Positions 8,360 to 15,609 of a DNA stretch of 33,196 bases are shown here, piece by piece. Positions within the stretch are counted from its first letter, which is position 1, and every line of letters starts with the position of its first letter. The stretch is from contig JAPPNY010000266.1 in NCBI GenBank assembly GCA_028818385.1, forward strand, positions 1-33,196, written 5' to 3'. The notes under the pieces were generated by a model. The model made no database searches. It had not been told where the DNA came from and worked only from the letters and a program-made list of their open reading frames with translations. This DNA is from Spirochaetaceae bacterium. Lineage in GTDB: Bacteria > Spirochaetota > Spirochaetia > SZUA-6 > Bin103. The position numbers and the translations under genes are program-made.

Positions 8360-9256
8360 ATGATCCAACGCTTCCATGTCGATGTCCGCGCCGGCGACGG
8401 CACGCACCGGGCCGAGGTGGTCGTCGACGGGGCGGGCAAGCGCCACCTGGGCGTCTACCGCTTCGTGCTGGCCGACGGGACCGACGCGGTCGACCCCGAC
8501 ACCCCGACCTGGGACTGCCGCGAGTGGCAGTGGTGGGCAGGTTACGACGGATCGACGGAGATGCGGCCGCGCATGGTCCCGGCGGTGTGCGGCGGGGAGG
8601 AGCTCCGCAATGTGGCGCGCGTGTGGAGCGAGTACCGGTGCGACGGCGTGCGCACCCGCCACGAGTGGAGCGTCCCGACCGTGCAGGAGCCGCCGCGGCT
8701 CGGCTACGACTGCACGATCACGGTCACCAACGAGACGGGGACGGAGCTGGGCGAGTACGGGCAGTTCTTCGCCTGCTACACCAGCCTCAACCGGCCGGCC
8801 GGCAGGAAGCTGACGCGGGAGACCGCGATCGGCTGCCGGTTCTGGGACGCCTCCGGAGCGCTCGTCAACTTCCTGGACATCGGCGGCTACCACATCGACC
8901 GGCTGATCGTCGCGCCGGAGAGCCCGTTTCGGGAACTCGGCAGGGTCCCGCACTGCCCCCGCGGCGACGGCCGTGCCGGCGGGTCATGGACGCAGCCGGC
9001 GCTGGTGTCGCACCCCGCGCCGGGCGGCGAACGTCACGTCATCCTGTTCGAGCCCCAGACCACCGCGGCGGTGTGCATGGGCGCCGGGGGGCCCGCAATG
9101 GACTACGTCACCTGGCCGGGCGCGCTCGCCTTCGCGGCCGGCAGCAGCTACACCACCCGCGTCCGGCACCACGTGACGCCACTGCCGGAAGGACGCGAGG
9201 TGGACGGTCTGCGGGAGCTGTGGGCGGAATTCGAAGCCGACCTGACCGGTCAGTAG
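8360..9256 (+). CDS. Hypothetical soluble beta-rich protein
   Basis: A 298-residue protein that I do not recognise. It has no signal peptide or membrane segment. The sequence alternates short hydrophobic strands with polar turns and is rich in Trp, Gly, Arg and His (for example WDCREWQWWAGYDGS, and EYGQFFACYTSLNRPAGRK). This suggests a beta-sandwich such as those in carbohydrate-binding or mutarotase-like proteins, though no motif proves it. The ATG at 8360 is the first codon giving a plausible N-terminus (MIQRFHVDVRAGDG). It is divergent from the M16 peptidase with 112 bases between them, and its last seven bases overlap the vapC stop on the other strand. Confidence 0.8.
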   Translation: MIQRFHVDVRAGDGTHRAEVVVDGAGKRHLGVYRFVLADGTDAVDPDTPTWDCREWQWWAGYDGSTEMRPRMVPAVCGGEELRNVARVWSEYRCDGVRTRHEWSVPTVQEPPRLGYDCTITVTNETGTELGEYGQFFACYTSLNRPAGRKLTRETAIGCRFWDASGALVNFLDIGGYHIDRLIVAPESPFRELGRVPHCPRGDGRAGGSWTQPALVSHPAPGGERHVILFEPQTTAAVCMGAGGPAMDYVTWPGALAFAAGSSYTTRVRHHVTPLPEGREVDGLRELWAEFEADLTGQ

Positions 9257-9648
9257 GAGATCACCTCGAGCCGAGGTATGCGCTGGAAGTGTCCGGCGTT
9301 GCGCGTGACGACCGGCATTCCGTAGGCCAGGCCGGCAGCGCCGATCCACAGGTCGTTGCCGCCGATCAGCCGGCCCTGCTCCTGCAGATAGCGATACGTG
9401 ACTCCGTATTCCCAGCTCACGTCCCGGGTGAGCGGCAGGATGCGGAACGGCCTGATGAACTCCTCCCACTCCTCCCGGTTGCCAAGCGAGACGCCGGCGG
9501 CGAGCTCGCCGGCGATCACGTCGGTGACGAACAGGCGACAGTGGCCATGACGCTCGAGGAAGTCCCGCGTGGAGCCCGTCCGCCGCTTCGAGCGCTCGCG
9601 CTCCAGGTCGATCAGGAAGGTCGTTTCCAGGATCAGGGACCGGTCCAC
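9250..9648 (-). CDS. vapC: VapC family PIN-domain ribonuclease toxin
   Basis: A 132-residue PIN domain. The acidic metal-binding residues are in place: Asp14 in TTFLIDLER, Glu48 in GELAAG, Asp99 in GGNDLWIGAAG, with a polar TRNAGHF segment (115-121) at the usual fourth position. VapC toxins cleave tRNA or rRNA when freed from VapB. The GTG at 9648 overlaps the vapB 3' end by 16 bases, the usual coupling of this operon. No residue appears to be missing, so the toxin should be active. Confidence 0.92.
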   Translation of the reverse strand: MDRSLILETTFLIDLERERSKRRTGSTRDFLERHGHCRLFVTDVIAGELAAGVSLGNREEWEEFIRPFRILPLTRDVSWEYGVTYRYLQEQGRLIGGNDLWIGAAGLAYGMPVVTRNAGHFQRIPRLEVISY

Positions 9649-9881
9649 TTGTCCTCCGGCTCGGGCTGCTCCGCCTTGGCCCGCTCGATCGCATCGAGCC
9701 CATCGGCCGTGAACGGTTCCGGGATGCGATCGAGCCGGTCGAGGAGCTCCGCCGCCGTGATCGTGTCCTCCGGCCACGTCGCCCGCAGGATCACCTGCGT
9801 GAACGACTCGGTCGGGTATCTGCGGGCGCGCCGGAGCTTGTCGTAGGCCTCGGTCGTCACGGACACCGTCCGGGTCGCCAT
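9633..9881 (-). CDS. vapB: VapB-type antitoxin (DUF217-like)
   Basis: An 82-residue antitoxin. The N-terminal MATRTVSVTTEAYDKLRRAR, followed by TESFTQVILR, is the pattern of DUF217/COG1753-like VapB antitoxins, where a short DNA-binding head is followed by an acidic toxin-wrapping tail (here ending AEQPEPEDKWTGP). It precedes and overlaps vapC, so the pair is complete. The ATG at 9881 lacks a clear Shine-Dalgarno sequence and sits just downstream of a 9-base-period repeat that may be the autoregulatory site. Confidence 0.88.
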   Translation of the reverse strand: MATRTVSVTTEAYDKLRRARRYPTESFTQVILRATWPEDTITAAELLDRLDRIPEPFTADGLDAIERAKAEQPEPEDKWTGP

Positions 9882-9883
9882 GC

Positions 9884-9903
9884 GTAGAGTGTGTAGAGTC
9901 TGT
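9884..9903 (-). promoter_or_regulatory. Candidate vapBC operator: 9-base-period repeat
   Basis: GTAGAGTGT is followed at once by GTAGAGTCT and then the partly matching GTGTATCGG. The repeat lies 3-22 bases upstream of the vapB start. On the minus strand a TTGACG sits at 9916-9911, at near-promoter distance. VapBC complexes usually repress their own promoter through short repeats, so an operator role is likely but not shown. Confidence 0.4.
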
Positions 9904-10107
9904 GTATCGGCGTCAAGCGTTTCTGCCGCCAAGGCCTGCGCCTGCATGTTGACACCTCACGGGCGCGGTGGCAGGCTGGCGTATCCCTTCGAGGCTCTCG
10001 CCAGCCGCCAAGGATGGAGTGAATGGCTGACCTCTCCATCGTCGCGACCGGGACAGTATGTGCCGGATCCGAGTCTGCAGGCGTAAGCGTGGGCGGAGAC
10101 ACGGGCA

Positions 10108-11112
10108 GTGTCTGACGTTTCCACCGCTCCCGCAGGCGTAACGGCCGACACCCAGGTCGAGTCGTCGCTGCGGGAGCGCAGGGCCGAGCCGCGCACGCTC
10201 GGGTCCCGGTTCGCCGGGAACATCGACGTGATCCGCCGCTTTCCCGCGCGGCACGTCATGATCGCGATCGCCCTGGTGTGGCTGGTGGTCTTCCACTACA
10301 TACCGATCTGGGGCCTCACGTTCGCCTTCCGGCGGTTCAGCCCGATCGAGGGCTTCTTCGGCGCCAACTGGGTAGGGTTCAGGTACTTCGAGGATTTCCT
10401 CACCGACCCGAACACCCTCAGGCTGCTCCGCAACACCGTGCTGCTCGGACTCCAGCAACTCGTCTACGGGTTTCCGGCGCCGATCATCTTCGCGATCCTG
10501 CTCAACGAGCTGGCGAACGCCAAGTTCAAGAGCTGGATGCAGTCGCTGACCTACCTCCCGCACTTCGTGTCGCAGGTGGTGATCGTCGGCCTGATGTTCC
10601 AGTTCGTCAATTTCGAAGGACTGGTCACGCGGATCATCGCCGACATGACCGGCGAAGCGCCGGTCATCCTGGCCGATCCGCGCGCGTTCCGGCCGATGTA
10701 CATCATCTCCGGCATCTGGCAGAACCTGGGCTGGGGCTCGATCCTGTACCTGGCGGCGATGACCGGCATCAACCCGGAGCTGTACGAATCGGCCGACATC
10801 GACGGCGCCGGACGCTTCCAGAAGATCTGGCGCGTGACCCTGCCGTCCATCCTGCCGACGATCCTGGTGCTCCTGATCCTGAACATGCGGACGCTGATCG
10901 ACGTCGGCTTCGAGAAGGCGCTGCTGATCCAGAACCCGGCGACCTACGAGACGTCGGACATCATCCAGACCTACGTGTACCGCCGCGGCATCCAGAACGG
11001 TCAGTACGGCTACGCGACCGCCGTGGGTCTGCTCAACTCCATCGTCTCCTTCTCGATCGTCTACGCCACGCACCGGATCGTCCGCAGGGTGCGCGGTCAG
11101 GGACTCTGGTAG
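10108..11112 (+). CDS. ABC sugar transporter permease, LplB/YteP type (CUT1)
   Basis: A 334-residue inner-membrane permease with six transmembrane segments after a polar N-terminal tail of about 45 residues. The EAA loop that docks the ATPase is ELYESADIDGAGRFQKIWRV (about residues 224-243). The order of genes (this permease, a second permease, a binding protein) and the sequence style are those of LplB/YteP-YtcP-YtcQ systems, which import oligosaccharides such as rhamnogalacturonan fragments in Bacillus. The GTG start at 10108 has a weak GGGCGGAG upstream. No ATPase gene is present, so a shared MsmX/UgpC-like ATPase elsewhere is expected. Confidence 0.93.
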   Translation: MSDVSTAPAGVTADTQVESSLRERRAEPRTLGSRFAGNIDVIRRFPARHVMIAIALVWLVVFHYIPIWGLTFAFRRFSPIEGFFGANWVGFRYFEDFLTDPNTLRLLRNTVLLGLQQLVYGFPAPIIFAILLNELANAKFKSWMQSLTYLPHFVSQVVIVGLMFQFVNFEGLVTRIIADMTGEAPVILADPRAFRPMYIISGIWQNLGWGSILYLAAMTGINPELYESADIDGAGRFQKIWRVTLPSILPTILVLLILNMRTLIDVGFEKALLIQNPATYETSDIIQTYVYRRGIQNGQYGYATAVGLLNSIVSFSIVYATHRIVRRVRGQGLW

Positions 11113-11129
11113 AAGGGGGGCTCTGGTAG
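11104..11129 (+). repeat. Direct repeat CTCTGGTAG at a gene junction
   Basis: CTCTGGTAG occurs at 11104-11112, ending with the stop codon of the first permease, and again at 11121-11129 just before the second permease. The copies are 17 bases apart and flank the A/G-rich ribosome binding sequence. This looks like a small tandem duplication that created the current spacer between the two genes. Confidence 0.6.
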
Positions 11130-11131
11130 CG

Positions 11132-12082
11132 ATGACCCGCGTCTATCGCCAGTCGTTCGGCTCGCGGCTGTTCGACGTCGGCAACGTCATCCTGATCTTC
11201 GCGATCGCCGTGTCGGCCCTCTACCCGTTCGTGTACATGGCCGCGATCTCCACCAGCGACTTCTTCGCCGTCGGCTTCGGCAAGGTGACCCTCATTCCGG
11301 TCGACTTCAGCCTGGAGATCTATACCTACCTGTTCCAGTACAACCCGTTCATCGCCCGCGCCTACTACAACTCCATCCTCTACACCGTGCTGAACACGGT
11401 GCTGACGGTCATCCTGTGCGGGATGGCCGGCTTCGCGCTCGCGCAGCGCAGGCTGGCGTTCCGCGGCTTCATCGGCACCGTGCTATTGGTGTCGATGTTC
11501 TTCGGCGGCGGGCTGATCCCGAACTTCCTGTGGATCCGGGAGCTCGGCATGCTGAACACGCTCTGGCCGATCGTGCTGCCGACCGCGGTCAGCGCCTACT
11601 ACGTGATCCTGTTCCGCGTCTACATCCACACCAACGTCAGCGAGGAGCTGCTGGAGTCCGTGTACGTCGACGGCGGCGGCGACTTCCTGGTGTTCTTCAG
11701 GATCGTGCTGCCGCTGATCAAGCCCATGCTGGCGACGATCGCGCTGTTCGCGGCGGTGACCATGTGGAACTCGTTCTTCAGCGCTCTGATCTACCTGAGC
11801 GACCGGAACAAGTACCCGCTCACCCTGTTCCTGCGGGAGGTTGCGGTGGTCGGCGGCTTCGGCGGCTCCAGCGTCGGCAGCCCGGACGCCGGGCCGGAGC
11901 AGCTCACCGCGTACGAGGCGGAGGGGCAGTACGACGCGGCGCAGGAAGTGTGGCAGGGCGGTTACCTGAAGGCCACGCAGATGGCGTTCACGCTGATCAC
12001 GGTGGTACCCATCCTGTTCGTGTATCCGTTCGCGCAGCGCTACTTCGTGAGGGGAATCACCCTCGGCTCCATCAAGGGCTGA
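11132..12082 (+). CDS. ABC sugar transporter permease, YtcP type (CUT1)
   Basis: A 316-residue permease, the partner of the upstream gene. It has six membrane segments, starting with VGNVILIFAIAVSALYPFVYM. Its EAA loop is LLESVYVDGGGDFLVFFRIV (roughly 179-198), followed by PLIKPMLATIALFAAVTMWN. A longer periplasmic or cytoplasmic insert rich in Gly, Glu and Gln (VGGFGGSSVGSPDAGPEQLT onward, about 40 residues) lies before the last helix. This insert is also seen in other YtcP-like permeases. AAGGGGGG precedes the ATG. The binding-protein gene follows after 91 bases. Confidence 0.93.
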   Translation: MTRVYRQSFGSRLFDVGNVILIFAIAVSALYPFVYMAAISTSDFFAVGFGKVTLIPVDFSLEIYTYLFQYNPFIARAYYNSILYTVLNTVLTVILCGMAGFALAQRRLAFRGFIGTVLLVSMFFGGGLIPNFLWIRELGMLNTLWPIVLPTAVSAYYVILFRVYIHTNVSEELLESVYVDGGGDFLVFFRIVLPLIKPMLATIALFAAVTMWNSFFSALIYLSDRNKYPLTLFLREVAVVGGFGGSSVGSPDAGPEQLTAYEAEGQYDAAQEVWQGGYLKATQMAFTLITVVPILFVYPFAQRYFVRGITLGSIKG

Positions 12083-12127
12083 GGTTGCGACGCCCCGCCA
12101 GGGGGGACATACTGAGCGACACGAGCC

Positions 12128-12143
12128 GCGCGCCGCGGCGCGC
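12128..12143 (+). promoter_or_regulatory. Intercistronic 16-base palindrome
   Basis: GCGCGCCGCGGCGCGC is a perfect palindrome in the 91-base gap between the second permease and the binding-protein gene. As RNA it would form a very stable hairpin 30 bases before the next start. Such hairpins often stabilise the downstream mRNA and allow more binding protein than permease to be made. It has no T-tract, so it is unlikely to be a full terminator. Confidence 0.4.
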
Positions 12144-12173
12144 CGGCAATCCCGAGAGAGAAGGAGGCGTTGC

Positions 12174-13868
12174 ATGAGGCAATCGCTATCCCGTCTGAGC
12201 ACCCTGGCACTCGTGCTGATGGTGGCCGCCGCAGGCGCGGTGTCGGCCGACGGTCCGGTCATCACCTGGTCCGGGTTCTACGAGTTCAACAAGAACGCCA
12301 CGTCGGAGACCCTGGTCATGAAGTGGCTGGGCGAGGCGACCGGCACGACCATCCAGCCGATGCACGTCGAGCAGGGCGACATGTCCACCTGGTGGAGCAC
12401 GACCCTGGCGTCGCTGGATTTTCCGGACGTCATGCAGTACTTCGGCACCATGGGGGACGATCCGAACATCTACGGGCCGCAAGGCCTGTTCGTCGCCCTG
12501 GACGCCGAGCGCGATGCGGGCAACATGCCCAACCTGGACCGCGTCTACACCGCGTGGGACATCGACAACTACCAGCGCTTCGCGCCGGACGGCCACGTGT
12601 ACCTGGCGAACCGGCTGGACACGCGCTTCCTGGCACCGCGGGTGCCCGGGTTCGTGCTGCGCAGCGACCTGATGGAGGCGGCCGGCTACGACCCGAGCGT
12701 GCCGGGCCAGTTCACGGACATCGACCAGGTCCAGGAGGCGATCCTGGCCATGAAGCCGCACTGGGACGCGATGTTCGGCGGTCCGACCACCGGCATGCAC
12801 ACGCGCGGCGACCGCGGCATCCGCAATCAAGGCCAGTTGCCCCGCGTCATGTACAAGGACGAGTTCGCTGCGGACACGGCCATGCAGATGGAGCCGGACA
12901 ACGTCTGGCGCTTCGGGCCGCTGAACCCGCGCTTCAAGCGCGCCACCGAGTTCCTGCGCGCCATGCACGAAGCCGGCATCCTGCACCCCGACTACCTGAC
13001 CATGGCGGAGAAGGACCAGCGGCGCCTGGACTGGGACGAGGGCAAGACCATGTTCTGGTGGGGCACCTGGGCATCCAGCATCGAGCCGACGCAGGCCGAG
13101 CGGTACTGCACCCAGGGCACAGGCGGCGATCAGTTCTGCGGCTTCTCGTCCTATCCCGTGGTCGCCCCTCAGGTGAACGGCGAGGACGTCTGGATCCGCC
13201 AGCGCGGCATCGCCGGTCCCAAGGCGCTGCTGTCCGCACGCGGCGACAACGTGGCCGCGGCGGTGGCGCTCCTGGACTTCATGTACAGCGACGAGGGCGC
13301 CACGCTGAACAGCTACGGCCCCGAGGGCTACGCGTGGGAGTGGGACGACACCCCCGGCAACGACTGGCACCGCCGCTGGACGCTCTGCTGGAGCGGCGCC
13401 TACCCGAAGGTGGAGTGCGAGGAGAACGACCCGGACCGTTCCAAGACGCGCGGCGAGATGATCGGCGAGGGACCGCAGATCATGATGCAGGGCGGCCCGA
13501 GCGACACCTGGGGCATGGACTGGACCAACTACTACTGGGATCCCGCCGATCCGGACGGCCGCAAGGCGGCCCGCGCCGCGACCCTGAAGATCTGGGACGA
13601 GTGGCGCGAGGCCGGCACCTGGGACGTGCCGCCGGCGCCGAGCTTCGGCTTCAGCCCGGACGAGCTGGATGAGAAGGCGCAGTTGGAGCAGCAGCTCCAC
13701 ACCTACGTGGACGAGCAGATCGCCCGCTTCATCAACGGCCAGAACAACATGGACAGTGACTGGGACCGCTTCATCCGCCGCATCGAGCGCCTGGGCGCCG
13801 AGCAGTTGGAGGAGATCTACAACACCGCCATGAACCGGTACCTGGACCAGGCGGGTATCAAGCTCTGA
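12174..13868 (+). CDS. Extracellular sugar-binding protein of the ABC transporter (YtcQ-like)
   Basis: A 564-residue exported solute-binding protein, large as is usual for the oligosaccharide-type CUT1 receptors. The signal peptide is MRQSLSRLSTLALVLMVAAA with likely cleavage after VSA. There is no lipobox cysteine, so it is free in the periplasm, which fits a Gram-negative cell. The mature protein is rich in Trp, Asp and Asn, as expected for sugar binding. The start is secure: AAGGAGG at 12161-12167. It ends the transporter operon and is followed directly by a strong terminator. The substrate is unknown. Confidence 0.9.
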   Translation: MRQSLSRLSTLALVLMVAAAGAVSADGPVITWSGFYEFNKNATSETLVMKWLGEATGTTIQPMHVEQGDMSTWWSTTLASLDFPDVMQYFGTMGDDPNIYGPQGLFVALDAERDAGNMPNLDRVYTAWDIDNYQRFAPDGHVYLANRLDTRFLAPRVPGFVLRSDLMEAAGYDPSVPGQFTDIDQVQEAILAMKPHWDAMFGGPTTGMHTRGDRGIRNQGQLPRVMYKDEFAADTAMQMEPDNVWRFGPLNPRFKRATEFLRAMHEAGILHPDYLTMAEKDQRRLDWDEGKTMFWWGTWASSIEPTQAERYCTQGTGGDQFCGFSSYPVVAPQVNGEDVWIRQRGIAGPKALLSARGDNVAAAVALLDFMYSDEGATLNSYGPEGYAWEWDDTPGNDWHRRWTLCWSGAYPKVECEENDPDRSKTRGEMIGEGPQIMMQGGPSDTWGMDWTNYYWDPADPDGRKAARAATLKIWDEWREAGTWDVPPAPSFGFSPDELDEKAQLEQQLHTYVDEQIARFINGQNNMDSDWDRFIRRIERLGAEQLEEIYNTAMNRYLDQAGIKL

Positions 13869-13892
13869 GCTTCGCTCCTTGAACGCGAGGCC

Positions 13893-13937
13893 GACGGCCA
13901 GGCTGAAGTTACCGCTTCGGTCTGGCCGTCTTCTTTT
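13893..13937 (+). terminator. Intrinsic terminator of the sugar ABC operon
   Basis: The arm GACGGCCAGGCTGAAGT (13893-13909) pairs with ACCGCTTCGG-side bases 13914-13930, which end in CTGGCCGTC. The stem is about 17 base pairs, including three G-T wobbles, and is closed by a four-base loop. It is followed by TTCTTTT. It starts 25 bases after the binding-protein stop codon. Confidence 0.85.
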
Positions 13938-13942
13938 GTGAC

Positions 13943-15583
13943 ATGAGCTCCAGGGACTTGAAGCAGGGGGGCCGGCGCGCCGTCGCGGTGCTCGGCTGGA
14001 TCGCCGCCTGCGCCGCGGCTCACGCCGATGGAGCACCGGCCGTCAGCGTCGACGTGACGCCGTTCCGGCCAAGGTCCGGGTGCGAAGCGGCGTTCCGGGC
14101 GCACGACCTGGACCACCGCACGCTGCCGTCCGGACTTCCGATTGAGCTGTTCGACAGCCACGGCGCCGGCATCGCCGCGGGTGATCTGGACGGCGACGGC
14201 GACCTCGACCTGGTGCTCACCAACCTGGCGGGGCCGGTCTCCCTGCTGTGGAACGAGGGCGGCCTGCGTTTCCGCCGGCAGATCGTGCCCATCCGCCACA
14301 CACGCGCGGTCACCGTGGTCGACGCCGACGGCGACGACCTGCTCGACATCGCCTTCACCCGCGGCCACGGCCCGGCGGAGCTCTGGCGGCGCGACACGCT
14401 CGACGGCGAATTCGACCGCCTGTTTCACCCCGCGCCGGCCGAGACCGCCTACACGATGGCATGGGGCGACCTGGACGGCGATGGCGACCTGGACCTGGTG
14501 ACGGCCACGTATGACGCCGAGCTGGTCAAGAACCAGGGCTTCGGCCATGGCGCCGGTGGCGTCTTCTACCACGAGCGCGCAGGCAGCAGCTTGCGCACGA
14601 CGCGGCTGGCCGACCGGGCGGAGGCCCTGGCGCTGCTGCTGGTCGACCTCGACGGCGACGGACGCCTGGACATCCATGTCGGCAACGACTTCGCGCTGAT
14701 CGACCAGGTCTGGCTGCGGACCGACGGGGGCTGGACGGAGGCGATGCCGTTCCGGGCGATCAGCCGCAACACGATGAGCCTGGACGCCGGCGACGTGGAC
14801 GCGGACGGCGAGGAGGAGCTGTTCGCGGCCGACATGAGCCCGTACTCGCTCGAGCTGGCCCGCCACTACCTGACCGTGATGATGAAGATGGCCGAGGTGC
14901 CCGGCGAGCAGGCCGATCAGCAGGTGATCGCCAACGTGCTCCTGTCGCGCGAGGAGGACGGGCGGTACCGGAACAGCGCGCGCAGCGCGGGAGTCGCCTC
15001 CAGCGGATGGAGCTGGTCGGCCAAGCTCGGCGATCTGGATCACGACGGCGCGCTCGACCTCTACGTGGTCAACGGCATGGCCGGCAGCGAGCAGTTCCCG
15101 TATCTGCCGGACGGCGAGTTGATCGAGGAGAACCAAGCGTACCGCAACGTTGGCGGCGGCCGCTTCGCGCCGGCCCCGGAGTGGGGGCTCGCCTCGGAGC
15201 GCAGCGGACGCGGCATGGGAATGGTCGACCTGGACCTGGACGGCGATCTCGACATCGTCGTCAACAACCTGGCCACGCCCGCGCAGCTTTTCGAAAACCG
15301 GATGTGCGGCGGCTCCGCGGTGCAGGTCGAACTGCGCCAGAGCGGCGCCAACACGCGGGCGATCGGCGCCGTGGTGCGGCTGCACACGGCCGCCGGCGTG
15401 CAGCGCCGCGACGTGCGCTCCGCGAGCGGGTACCTGTTCGGCGACCCGCAGCGCGTGCACTTCGGCCTGCCGGGCGATTCCGTGCTTCAGACCCTGGAGG
15501 TGCGCTGGCCCGACGGGGCCGTGTCGACGATCGACGATCCGCCTGCCGGCGCGTTGCTCACGGTCAGGAGAAAGCCCTCCTGA
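13943..15583 (+). CDS. Exported VCBS/FG-GAP repeat protein with ASPIC/UnbV domain (CRTAC1 family)
   Basis: A 546-residue exported protein. The first 28 residues form a signal (RRAVAVLGWIAACAAAHADG). The body is a beta-propeller built from FG-GAP/VCBS repeats carrying calcium-binding loops such as GDLDGDGDLDLV, DADGDDLLD, DLDGDGRLD, DVDADGEEE and DLDLDGDLD. The C-terminus (about 450-540) has the ASPIC/UnbV signature: GAVVRLHTAAG, SASGYLFGDPQRVHFGLP and VRWPDGAVS. Family members are envelope or extracellular adhesion-type proteins, and the substrate is unknown. The stop overlaps the possible CTG start of the next gene, so the two are probably co-expressed. The ATG at 13943 lies just beyond the terminator. 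Confidence 0.9.
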   Translation: MSSRDLKQGGRRAVAVLGWIAACAAAHADGAPAVSVDVTPFRPRSGCEAAFRAHDLDHRTLPSGLPIELFDSHGAGIAAGDLDGDGDLDLVLTNLAGPVSLLWNEGGLRFRRQIVPIRHTRAVTVVDADGDDLLDIAFTRGHGPAELWRRDTLDGEFDRLFHPAPAETAYTMAWGDLDGDGDLDLVTATYDAELVKNQGFGHGAGGVFYHERAGSSLRTTRLADRAEALALLLVDLDGDGRLDIHVGNDFALIDQVWLRTDGGWTEAMPFRAISRNTMSLDAGDVDADGEEELFAADMSPYSLELARHYLTVMMKMAEVPGEQADQQVIANVLLSREEDGRYRNSARSAGVASSGWSWSAKLGDLDHDGALDLYVVNGMAGSEQFPYLPDGELIEENQAYRNVGGGRFAPAPEWGLASERSGRGMGMVDLDLDGDLDIVVNNLATPAQLFENRMCGGSAVQVELRQSGANTRAIGAVVRLHTAAGVQRRDVRSASGYLFGDPQRVHFGLPGDSVLQTLEVRWPDGAVSTIDDPPAGALLTVRRKPS

Positions 15584-15609
15584 CGCCGCGTTCCAGGTCC
15601 CGCGCGGCG

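Noticed and set aside
9949..9988. TTGACA at 9949-9954 as the ABC operon promoter
   Set aside because: No acceptable -10 box at 16-18 bases. The nearest TATCCC is about 27 bases away.
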